Program-made: the position numbers and the translations under genes
The notes under the pieces: generated by a model
Seen by the model: only the letters and a program-made list of their open reading frames with translations
Database searches by the model: none
Told to the model about the DNA's origin: nothing
In this document: positions 56,532 to 64,000 of the stretch, one piece after another
Position numbering within the stretch: the stretch's first letter is position 1
Layout: each line of letters opens with the position of its first letter
Assembly (NCBI GenBank): GCA_029582265.1
Contig: CM055834.1
Coordinates: forward strand, 682,001 to 746,000
Reading direction: 5' to 3'
DNA: 64,000 bases
Origin: Zoroaster sp. YZ-2022
Lineage: Eukaryota > Echinodermata > Asteroidea > Forcipulatida > Zoroasteridae

Positions 56532-57907
56532 AATAACAATTCATAAATCATAACGCCTAATCCAGTTAAAACCGCAAAACCAATAATTAAAGCATTTTTT
56601 TCTTCTTTGTGATTATCGCTAACACCGTCTAGTTCTTGAGATAAAGGTGGTGTAGAGAGAGATTCTTCTACGTGATTCTCCTCAAAGTTAGTATCATTGC
56701 GAGCAATTAATGGAGTTGGTGGTGAAGAATCTAAAATAGGAGGAGGAGGAACAGGTGTTAAGTTTAGATCTAAATTTGAACCTAGAGATAAATCACTCGT
56801 TGCAATTAATAAATTATTGTTGTATCCAGCGTACGTTCCTATTCGTAAATTCATATCACTCGGCATCATGTATAAATTTTCTCCGATAGCAAAATTTAAT
56901 TGTGAACGAGCGTATTGTAAAACATCTTGATAGCGTTGAATAGAAGATTGTAAATCAACCGGAGAATCAATCTCTGCATTTACTATATTTATAAATTCAC
57001 GCTGCGCGTCTAAACCAGTACCACCAGCTAAAAAAGAACTTTTTGCTTGCGCTTGAGCTCCTAAAATCGCGTAAACGTACGTTCTTATAGAATCGTTAAT
57101 TCTTTCCGTACCGATATCCGTAAAACCACGAGTTAATTTAGACCCAAGTATGTATTTAACCCAACCTCGTTTAGCTTCTAAAGATTGTTCTATCTAATCG
57201 ATTGTAATGTAATATATGTAAGGCTTAAACCTTTGAGGCGGGTCTTGTTCTATATCTTATCTAAATCTCATGATGTTTATTTCTCGTTTATACTCACCGT
57301 TAATAAAACGAGTATCTACATAATTTTTACCCGGTACAGCTTTATATACATGTACGCCTTTTTTTATATATTCGTAAGCCGTACCTAAACCTTCAGAGTT
57401 TAAATCTAGTTGTTGCCTCCATGCTGTATCTGGTGATGCGTGAAATTGTCTACATAGATTATTATATGCGTTAATGTCTATATTATTTTCAAACGCGCTC
57501 TAAATTGGATTTAAAGGTTCAGGAATACTCATTTCTTTGAGTAGTCGTCTAATTTGATAATAGACGTGAAACTTAAAAAAACTACGAATCATCGAGTTTG
57601 AATGATTTAAATGTAGATAACCTACCCTGCAACCCGTAGTGCTACACCATGTTGCAAAATTTATTTGATTTTGATAAAACGGTTTAGGAACATATCTCCA
57701 TCGACGTACATCTAAATTACTATAAACACGTGGTAGCCTGTAATTTTGAAAAGGATTACTCAGTTGTACGTTAAAAAACTCGTTTTCGTTAACGTAAATA
57801 TTTATACTCGTTAAATCGTTATCGGTAAAATTTTGAGGTGCTGTAAAATTTCCAGATGTTGAATACCGTTTTGATAAATTACTCTTGAATGCTAATGGAA
57901 ACGTCAT
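56528..57907 (-). pseudogene. Conserved Polinton protein, 460 codons, three in-frame stops
   Basis: One continuous frame from the ATG at 57907 to 56528, interrupted by TAG at 57502-57500 (codon 136), TAA at 57259-57257 (codon 217) and TAG at 57196-57194 (codon 238), with no frameshift. Recognisable blocks on both sides of every stop show it is one gene: FFKFHVYYQIRRLLKEMSIP, FHASPDTAWRQQLDLNSEGL, YVYAILGAQAQAKSSFLAGG and YARSQLNFAIGENLYMMPSD, then a proline-rich linker and a C-terminal TM helix. I recall this architecture as a standard Polinton gene of unknown function. It begins with TATAATAAAATG and shares a 35-bp A/T-only region with the divergent penton gene. Confidence 0.8.
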
Positions 57908-57942
57908 TTTATTATATTATATTATAAATTATTAATAATAAA
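57908..57942. promoter_or_regulatory. 35-bp A/T-only divergent promoter region
   Basis: Between two divergent ATGs the sequence is pure A and T, with TATTATATTATATTATAAAT and inverted TTATTA/TAATAA words, giving near-mirror symmetry around its centre. It must serve both genes. Confidence 0.5.
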
Positions 57943-58590
57943 ATGTATCATACCTTTGAAATCGAAATTGGAAAAAATGGTGGACGAGTTCAATTACATG
58001 TAGATGTCCCTATCGATAACAGAACCGAAAATTTACAAATTGGATTAAAAAGCATAAATATTTGGGTAGGATATTACAACGTGCGTAAAAAAGAAAAATT
58101 TTTCTATCGTACAACAGGGATAGATGATGTTATAAATTTTATCGAACCAGGGCTTTACAATATTTTTGAAATTATAGATATTATATCAAAAAACGAGTCT
58201 TGGATAACGATAAAGTTAGACGATGAAAACAAGTCAGTAAAATTTACAACTGGTTTAGCTAATTTACTAAGGCTTCATAATGAATTTTTAACCGTAGGAG
58301 AATATAGTCAAAAAATCGATATACACCCTTTTAAAATTTTAAACATTCATTGTGATCAAGTTTCTACAACTAATAATTATTTTAATGGTATTGGTAGCAC
58401 CCTTTTAAACGTTTTCCCTTTGCAAGGTAAATCATTTGGAGATAGTATGTGGATGGAATATAAAAATCCATCATTTAAAAATCTACAAGTCGGTACTTTT
58501 AGTTACTTAAGTTTTCAAATTAAAGATTCAAAGGGTAGAGATATAAATAATCACGGTTTTCCCGCTATTTTAAATCTAGTAATTATATAA
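57943..58590 (+). CDS. Putative minor capsid (penton) protein
   Basis: 215 residues, beta-rich. The C-terminal half (LNIHCDQVSTTNNYFNG, LLNVFPLQGKSFGDSMWMEY, TFSYLSFQIKDSKGRDI, GFPAILNLVI) follows the pattern of Polinton/adintovirus penton-type single jelly-roll proteins, where a V-H-C-D segment precedes N-Y-L-N-G and a final L-x-F-x-V-x-D-x-x-G strand. Intact frame, first of four + genes in a row. Penton assignment is from motif pattern, not a computed match. Confidence 0.65.
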   Translation: MYHTFEIEIGKNGGRVQLHVDVPIDNRTENLQIGLKSINIWVGYYNVRKKEKFFYRTTGIDDVINFIEPGLYNIFEIIDIISKNESWITIKLDDENKSVKFTTGLANLLRLHNEFLTVGEYSQKIDIHPFKILNIHCDQVSTTNNYFNGIGSTLLNVFPLQGKSFGDSMWMEYKNPSFKNLQVGTFSYLSFQIKDSKGRDINNHGFPAILNLVII

Positions 58591-58593
58591 AAT

Positions 58594-59082
58594 ATGGCGA
58601 GTATTTACGGACCTAAACGTACAACTCCAACTGCAGATAGTAGAGGTACTAGTGGTGTAGCCTTGATAAATTTTATAACATCACCTAGTGAAATTTATGA
58701 ACATCATGGATATCTAAACAGAGATGAAATTTTACAAAATAGAGTTCTAATTGAAAAATTTAATGTTATACTCGGATGGCACGCTCATTTTAAACAACCC
58801 TTTTTTATGTTTAACATTTCGCCTACGTATTGCAGTATTTTTACGCAATTTATTAAAACTGATAGTTTTGTTACACATTCAGCAACGCGTAATTATGCAG
58901 CTAACGTACATTATATTCCTTCTCCTGAACGAAATGAGAAATTTCATTTTATTGATAATGAAACGCAACATCTAAAGTATGAAATGTGTTTTAAAATACA
59001 AAATGTACAAAAAGTTTTTTTTGGCGCGTTAAATTCAAAAATCTGTTTTAATATTAAAATTAAAAATTTACCGTTAAATTAA
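58594..59082 (+). CDS. MASIYGP protein 1
   Basis: 162 residues starting MASIYGPKRTTP and ending KICFNIKIKNLPLN. Alternating hydrophobic residues suggest a beta-sandwich. It starts three bases after the penton stop. The N-terminal and C-terminal signatures recur in the next gene, so these are paralogues. No family recognised. Position after the penton makes a virion surface or attachment role possible, but that is inference. Frame intact. Confidence 0.6.
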   Translation: MASIYGPKRTTPTADSRGTSGVALINFITSPSEIYEHHGYLNRDEILQNRVLIEKFNVILGWHAHFKQPFFMFNISPTYCSIFTQFIKTDSFVTHSATRNYAANVHYIPSPERNEKFHFIDNETQHLKYEMCFKIQNVQKVFFGALNSKICFNIKIKNLPLN

Positions 59083-59110
59083 TTATATTTTTTATAATAT
59101 AATATAAAAT

Positions 59111-59668
59111 ATGGCAAGCATTTACGGACCTAGTCGAAGTAAAAGTCAGTTAGCTTTGTATAACAGTAATAAAAGTAGCTTCGTAAATTATGAAAAAATT
59201 GGGGAAATAACTAAAGAAAATATAGAAAACAATACATTGGATTTGTTCTTTCATTTTAGAAACTTTGATAATTTTGATGACGGTACGATATTTATTAAAT
59301 TTTATATCACTAACCAAGAAATAGAAAATGGCGAAATATTAAACTTTTTACGCGTGAGTTTTTCAAATTTAGGATTTTATTCAATTTTTATTCAATCATT
59401 TGAAAACGAAAATAACTCTTCTTCTTTTGTAACGAGCGAAAAAAATACTAGTGACGGCAATAAAATTAGTTATGATTCGCTTTATGAACGGACGAATTTT
59501 GGGCGCGGTAAACATTGTTTTATAAATTGTATTTTTTGCTTAACTTCTTTTAATAAAAAAAATAAATTCTACGTAAAATTAAATTTATTCGGTTCTGTAA
59601 ATGCAGGAATTTGTTACAATATAAAGATTTTTTCTTTAAACAGAGATATTATTAGAGAAATTTTGTAA
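59111..59668 (+). CDS. MASIYGP protein 2 (paralogue)
   Basis: 185 residues starting MASIYGPSRSKSQ and containing NAGICYNIKIFSLN near the end, matching KICFNIKIKNL of its neighbour. The middle is strongly diverged and rich in Asn, Phe and Ser. A TATAATATAATATAAA box lies just before the ATG. Frame intact. The duplication is old in sequence but kept in tandem. Confidence 0.6.
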   Translation: MASIYGPSRSKSQLALYNSNKSSFVNYEKIGEITKENIENNTLDLFFHFRNFDNFDDGTIFIKFYITNQEIENGEILNFLRVSFSNLGFYSIFIQSFENENNSSSFVTSEKNTSDGNKISYDSLYERTNFGRGKHCFINCIFCLTSFNKKNKFYVKLNLFGSVNAGICYNIKIFSLNRDIIREIL

Positions 59669-59712
59669 AAAAAAAGGTTTTAATTTTTATCTTTTACTAT
59701 TAATAGAAAACA

Positions 59713-60338
59713 ATGACCGCGCCTATAGAATCAACGAATGTAATTTATCCAAATTTGATGCCCAAAACAAATGATATATAACAAAATTTCGATTACAAAA
59801 AATCGATGATGTGAGAAAAGAAATCTTAAAAGAAAGAAATGAACGCGATGCTGTCTATAAAAAATATAATAAAATTATTAAAGCTTGTAGTATCGTAGAA
59901 ACTTTATTTGAAATAGGCGGTGTAGGAGCGGGAAGTCTTGGAATCGCTAGTATCGCCAGCGTTATATCCGCACCTGCGGGAATAGCATTAGAAGGTGTAG
60001 CTGTAGGCTTAGGACTAAGCCTTAGATATATAAAATATCGACTAGAAAAAAAAGCTAAAAAACATAATGAAATTAGAGTTTTAGCTGAAAGTAAACTTAA
60101 TACTATTTGTGATCATGTTTCTAAAGCCATTGAAGATAGTGTTATAAGTCAAGAAGAATTTAATTTAATCACTAAAGAGCAACAAAAGTACGTCTCAATG
60201 AAAGAAGCTATACGCCAAACTGCTAAAAAACCATCTAAAAATTTAAATGAATTTAAATTAAATGAAAATGGTGAAAATCCAGAGCAAAAAACAAAAGATG
60301 TCATGCATCTTTTAGAAAAAATTATGAGTTTAAAGTAA
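59713..60338 (+). pseudogene. Polinton-associated hydrophobic-hairpin protein, frameshift near start
   Basis: ATG at 59713 opens MTAPIESTNVIYPNLMPKTN, which stops at 59779-59781. One base out of frame, a long ORF continues with KFRLQKIDDVRKEILKERNE, a central hydrophobic glycine-rich hairpin (GVGAGSLGIASIASVISAPA, GIALEGVAVGLGLSL) and a basic C-terminal helix region (KKAKKHNEIRVLAESKLNTI). From memory, proteins with this layout (F-R-L start, SAPxGIA hairpin, KKKKHNKIVxLAxSKLN) are common Polinton-linked genes. A single base loss near 59,780 explains the split; an internal GTG at 59811 is an unlikely start. Confidence 0.7.
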
Positions 60339-60423
60339 ATTTTACTGTAAATAAATCATATAGAGATATACCTTTGCAAGTAAAAACAACAAATAGGCCT
60401 CCGCCATATAATTATAAAAATGT

Positions 60424-61356
60424 TTAGCTTTCACCACCATAAAAACCATCATCAAAACTCTCAACCTCTGCATCGGAGTTGCCGTCTTCTTCTTTAATGT
60501 ATGCAGAAAGCATACCTAAATTTCCTACTGGTACAACAATCTTTAACAACCCATTATCGGTATGAGGGGCGTAAAATTGTATTTGATTGCCCAATATTGA
60601 AATTTTTAATAAAATGCCAAATAAAACTGTAGCAAAAGTAGCTGAAAAAGTTGGTTGTTGTTGTTTTTTATCAAAATCTCCTAATTCTAAAGCTACGCTA
60701 TAAAGACTTGGGTTACTGCTATAAAAACTAATGCAATCTAAATCGTACATAGCAATATTAATTTCTTTATTAATCTGCAACATTTTTTTAAGTCTTGGAA
60801 AATCGATACTTTCTACAACACGAGGATATCTATAATCATCATCTGGTAAACCAATTGGTTTAGTAATAAACACTGTATTGATACTCATGCTGTTAATTTC
60901 ACGTTTGTTTTCACCGCATGATCCAACGATGCACGTTGTAATATAAAGTTGCTCGTTTTTAACGTAAATTATCAATGATACTTTTCGTTTAATAGCACGA
61001 GTCATTTTTTGTAAATGTTTTAAATTAACCATAAATTTAATTGGATTTTCACATTTAAATTCAAAAATTTTTTCACGGTTTAATACTATATCAGCGAGTA
61101 TTCTTTCTGAGTTATCCATCGCTTTACAATAAAAACCATTATAATCAACTTTAAAAGTAACCTTTGACTGAATAGCTACTAAAACGTCTATTAAACTTTT
61201 AAATGTATAACCCCTTTTTATTTTAAAATAAAAATCATATTCAGTAGATTTCTTCGCTGGTTGAGGCGCGCTACCTATATTATAATTTAAAAATTTTGAT
61301 TCATCAATTAATGTTGGCTCGTTCAATGGTGCTGTTATTTCATATTTTGTCGCCAT
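60424..61356 (-). CDS. PCNA-like sliding clamp
   Basis: 310 residues with a two-domain PCNA pattern. After a ~40-residue extension (starting MATKYEI, coded by the TIR) the first domain runs from about 42 to 145, with GFYCKAMDNS (PCNA GVNLQSMDSS) at 74-83 and VNLKHLQKM (PCNA VNLTSMSKIL) at 110-118. The second domain (about 178-290) ends LKIVVPVGNLGMLSAYIKEE, matching the PCNA strand, the M-G-H-L-K-Y-Y-L motif and the acidic tail. A clamp would tether a polymerase to DNA. Protein-primed polymerases usually need none, so its partner is unclear. Frame intact. The 5' region is identical to that of the zinc-ribbon gene at the other end. Confidence 0.8.
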   Translation of the reverse strand: MATKYEITAPLNEPTLIDESKFLNYNIGSAPQPAKKSTEYDFYFKIKRGYTFKSLIDVLVAIQSKVTFKVDYNGFYCKAMDNSERILADIVLNREKIFEFKCENPIKFMVNLKHLQKMTRAIKRKVSLIIYVKNEQLYITTCIVGSCGENKREINSMSINTVFITKPIGLPDDDYRYPRVVESIDFPRLKKMLQINKEINIAMYDLDCISFYSSNPSLYSVALELGDFDKKQQQPTFSATFATVLFGILLKISILGNQIQFYAPHTDNGLLKIVVPVGNLGMLSAYIKEEDGNSDAEVESFDDGFYGGES

Positions 61357-61548
61357 CTTTATTATACTCCGAGATAATCTTATTTAGTTTTTTCAGTTTT
61401 TTATTACACTTTTTTTAATTTTCTATGACGTCACAAATTCTTTCATGACGTCATACCTCATTTAAATATTTTGGCGTCTTTACACGTCTCCCGATTCTTT
61501 TCTCAGTTTTTATATATTTGTCCCGCCTTGTACATTTAACATACTACT
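61335..61548 (-). repeat. Polinton right terminal inverted repeat
   Basis: 214 bp, reverse complement of 45462-45675 with two substitutions (one in GA(T/C)GTGTAAAG, one in the A/T run after GTCATAGAAAAT). It carries TGACGTCA at 61426-61433 and 61446-61453 and the TATAATAAA box before the ATG at 61356. Confidence 0.95.
61426..61453. promoter_or_regulatory. Paired CRE palindromes (right TIR)
   Basis: Two TGACGTCA sites 20 bp apart, mirror copies of those in the left TIR, upstream of the clamp gene. Confidence 0.6.
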
Positions 61549-61639
61549 CCAGTAGCCTGGGTAGTTAGGGTAAATGACTTATTTGTTTAATATTTTGTGT
61601 CTAAAAGTCATCATTCAAATATGTAAAACCTCTGAACAG

Positions 61640-61783
61640 ACGGTACTGAAGCAAGACAGGACAAACTACAATGCCCTGGTGTTTGTTGGTGTTGCGGCAG
61701 CAGAGCTAGACCAGCCGGACCAAGCTGTCGCCGCATACAGGAAAGCCATCGAGACGGATTCGCAACAACTCCTAGCTTGGCAG
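61640..61783 (+). CDS. SKIC3: SKIC3 (TTC37) second coding exon
   Basis: A 48-codon exon, phase 0 on both sides, with acceptor TCTGAACAG and donor GTAAAT. It encodes [40 protein letters not shown] and SQQLLAWQ. The vertebrate protein has a near-identical [20 protein letters not shown]-type segment as its second TPR, directly after the part coded by the exon at 44683. The reading frame joins cleanly, so splicing across the 16.9-kb intron with the Polinton restores the TPR superhelix. Later exons lie beyond the window or were not found. Confidence 0.92.
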
Positions 61784-61989
61784 GTAAATTTCTCGTCTCC
61801 CCTCTTCTTCTCAGACGATCATCTCACCCATCTCATCACTTTAATACATATGTCTCTCCTCCCCTTCACCTAATTTACTTTGTTTTTAGAGTTTTTTCCA
61901 ACAACTTATTTTATTAATCCATGCCCTTTCCTCATTAGAACTAAATACATCCCTCCTACTGTAGCTGAACATCTGTGGCAAGTACATGT
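61784..61989. other. SKIC3 intron, no feature
   Basis: Nothing recognised before the interrupted R2 repeat. Confidence 0.5.
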
Positions 61990-62705
61990 AGTTATAGTGG
62001 TTAAAATCAGTCAACTGACTGTTGTTGTTTTTTTACTGTTGAACAAACTGTGCACACAGGGGCATTTTTGATGGTCATTTTGACCACCATCAACAATACA
62101 AGACAATGCTTTAACTAGTCAAAATCGTTTTTGACCTGTAATTGTACTTACTATACGACATAAAACACAATAAAGGGGGCCACTTTGCATCCGTCACGTT
62201 AGCAGTTTTTCCAATGGTTGTTATTTATTTTTAAGTACCTGAAACCGACCAAAAAGTGTTTCAGCATGTGAATGGACATGCAGGCTTATACTAGAACTAA
62301 TTTGAGTTGATTTATTTTATTTTTTAATTTTTTAATTAATTTTTTTACCCTCAAATTTCCATAAAAATTGGACGGAAAAAGTTACCTCACTTTTCCGTCT
62401 ATTTATTGATGGATATTTTAGGGTAATTAAAAAAATAATAGTAATAATCAACTCAAATTATCTTTAGGATAAGCATGCATGTCTATTCAAATGTTGAAAT
62501 TCTTTTTGGGTGGTTTCAGATATTTAAAAAAAATTACAACCATAAGAAAAACTGTTAACGTGACGGTAGGAAAGTGTGCCCCTTTATTGTGTTTTATGTC
62601 ATACACGTAAGGTTTGACAGTGTTTGATTTTTAAGTGCGCAAGATATACCTTGGCATGTATATCAAAATTTTGACTGATTTTGACCCTTGCAGTCATAAG
62701 AGGGT
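61990..62705 (-). repeat. Dispersed repeat R2, interrupted copy
   Basis: Opposite-strand relative of 1886-2203 (AAAATCAGTCAACTGACTG, GTTTGACAGTGTTTGATTTT). It is split by the fold-back MITE at 62154-62601; the two halves join at ACTTAC..AAGGTTTGACAG as in the intact copy. Confidence 0.75.
62154..62601. mobile_element. Fold-back MITE, copy 2
   Basis: Same family as 1016-1455 but in the other orientation. Ends ACGACATAAAACACAATAAA and the inverted TTTATTGTGTTTTATGTCAT. TA stands on both sides (62152-62153 and 62602-62603). Nested in R2, so it is the younger of the two. Confidence 0.85.
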
Positions 62706-62890
62706 TAGCCACTACACACTATTAGTAATCTCACATAGATCTAGAGATACCGGAAGTCTATTGCCTACATGAAGTGTGCCGCTCATGTACTAGCCTAGTC
62801 CATAGCATAGTACTCCAATAACAGTGGATTTGGCCCATTCATGACGTATATGTATTGTTTCACAAAGTGATAATAATAATAATAATGTGT

Positions 62891-63003
62891 GGATTTATAT
62901 AGCGCACGTATCCACCAACTAAGTGGTGCTCAAGGCGCATTATATTATTATCCCTGCTCATAAGGCTCATAAGGCTCATAAATCATTCCTGAAACCATCT
63001 CAG
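62891..63003 (-). mobile_element. SINE fragment, copy C (3' part)
   Basis: Contains the TATAGCGCACGTATCCACCA segment down to CATTCCTGAAACCATCTCAG and then stops abruptly; the tRNA-related head is missing, unlike a usual 5'-truncated copy in this orientation only if the break is internal. Confidence 0.75.
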
Positions 63004-63257
63004 TGATGCGCAATGCCTTAAAAAGAAGCAGTGGGAGACTTACCCGGCATGTGATAGAACTACGCACCTTAGCATTTATCGAACCCGCCCAATGTTCACC
63101 CTGCATATGGTTCATCTGCGTAAACTTTAAAATTGCATCTAACTAGTTCTCTGGGAACTAGTTTCGCGTGGAAACGCCGATCCCATGATGTCCTACGGCA
63201 GGCCGGGCAGGGGGAGCAAAACCCATAACCATGCTTGTTGTGCGTGCGCGTGCATTT
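63004..63257. other. No gene recognised
   Basis: SKIC3 intron DNA. The 86-codon minus ORF at 63096-63356 runs into the tandem array and has no domain. Confidence 0.5.
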
Positions 63258-63835
63258 TGAGTACAATGCCGTGGTATGGATTACAGCAGGCTGGCACACT
63301 TCATTTAGGTAATAGACTTCTGATACAAGTAAGGCCACATTAACTATGTTGTACATTAGCCTCTAGTTAGTAGTGTGCACATTTGGAGTACAATGCCGTG
63401 GTATGGATTACAGCAGGCTGGCACACTTCATGTAGGTAATAGACTTCTGATACAAGTAAGGCCACATTAACTATGTTGTACATTAGCCTCTAGTTAGTAG
63501 TGTGTGCATTTTGAGTACAATGCCATGGTATGGATTACAGCAGGCTGGCACACTTCATTTAGGTAATAGACTTCTGATACAAGTAAGGCCACATTAACTA
63601 TGTTGTACATTAGCCTCTAGTTAGTAGTGTGTGCATTTGGAGTACAATGCCGTGGTATGGACTACAGCAGGCTGGCACACTTCATTTAGGTAATAGACTT
63701 CTGATACAAGTAAGGCCACATTAACTATGTTGTACATTAGCCTCTAGTTAGTAGTGGGCACATTTGGAGTACAATGCCATGGTATGGATTACAGCAGGCT
63801 GGCACACTTCATTTAGGTAATAGACTTCTGGAGAT
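63258..63835 (+). repeat. Tandem array, unit 127 bp, ~4.6 copies
   Basis: GTACAATGCC(A/G)TGGTATGGA recurs at 63261, 63388, 63515, 63642 and 63769, a constant 127-bp period. Other words are AGCAGGCTGGCACACTTCAT and CATTAGCCTCTAGTTAGTAG. Copies are about 97% alike by eye. Confidence 0.95.
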
Positions 63836-64000
63836 ATGTATACTTGGTTTTAATATTGATGATGGTATCAAACATCCGTTGAAATAATTCTGTCTCTGGT
63901 GGTATCGCTATTAGTTAACCCTCCTACTTCTGGTACCTTTTTCATACAAGTTGATGCACCATTTCTAACCATTCGCTTTTGTGGTTTTGAATGGTGAAAT

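Larger units (their letters stand above)
45462..61548. mobile_element. Polinton/Maverick DNA transposon, 16,087 bp
   Basis: A self-synthesising virus-like transposon. It is bounded by 214-bp inverted repeats beginning AGTAGTATG and flanked by CCAGT on both sides. A 6-bp duplication, usual for Polintons, is possible if one terminal base is shared (TCCAGT or CCAGTA). It contains polymerase B, integrase, packaging ATPase, capsid proteins and about ten other genes on both strands with almost no intergenic space. Coding DNA is markedly AT-rich with no introns. Five or more genes are broken, so this copy looks non-autonomous unless the lesions are assembly errors. Confidence 0.97.

Noticed and set aside
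59811..60338. Independent gene starting at 59811
   Set aside because: The start is GTG, and conserved sequence extends upstream in the same frame to the lesion near 59,780.

Overview
The window is nuclear DNA from an animal, most likely a marine invertebrate; which phylum is a guess. The evidence is small, correctly spliced exons of two conserved eukaryotic genes, both on the + strand, in long AT-rich introns and intergenic DNA packed with mobile elements: non-LTR retrotransposons, tRNA-derived SINEs, MITEs with TTAA, TA, 3-bp and 8-bp target duplications, minisatellites, and one complete-length Polinton/Maverick.

Region 1 (about 9.5-29.2 kb) holds the last five coding exons of the mitochondrial ribosomal protein uS11m (MRPS11), including a 26-nt micro-exon. 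Two reverse transcriptase relics, a 1.7-kb GGGTGA-type minisatellite and several tandem arrays fill its introns. Its 5' exons were not found. Region 2 (29.2-44.6 kb) is intergenic; it contains a hAT element with a perfect 8-bp target duplication, tRNA-like SINE heads, a long TA microsatellite and short tandem arrays. Region 3 (44.68-61.78 kb) holds the first two coding exons of the superkiller/exosome cofactor SKIC3 (TTC37).

The intron between those two exons contains a 16,087-bp Polinton (45,462-61,548) with 214-bp terminal inverted repeats that differ at two positions. It sits at the outer end of a SINE and is flanked by CCAGT on both sides. It carries protein-primed DNA polymerase B, a retroviral-type integrase, an A32/FtsK-like packaging ATPase, a double jelly-roll major capsid protein, a putative penton, and a set of Polinton-associated small and membrane proteins. 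It also has accessory genes I do not know from the usual Polinton list: a PCNA-like sliding clamp, a Cys-rich zinc-ribbon protein, a SAP-like basic protein, a tandem pair of proteins sharing a MASIYGP N-terminus, and a small internally repeated protein. The clamp gene and the zinc-ribbon gene each start inside a TIR, so they share one 5' region and their first seven codons, and each TIR has two perfect CRE palindromes 20 bp apart.

The core replication, integration, packaging and capsid genes of this copy are interrupted by frameshifts and stop codons, many of them single-base losses in short homopolymers. The accessory genes are intact. This may be early decay or indel error in the assembly; raw reads would decide. 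No adenovirus-type protease gene was recognised in the element.
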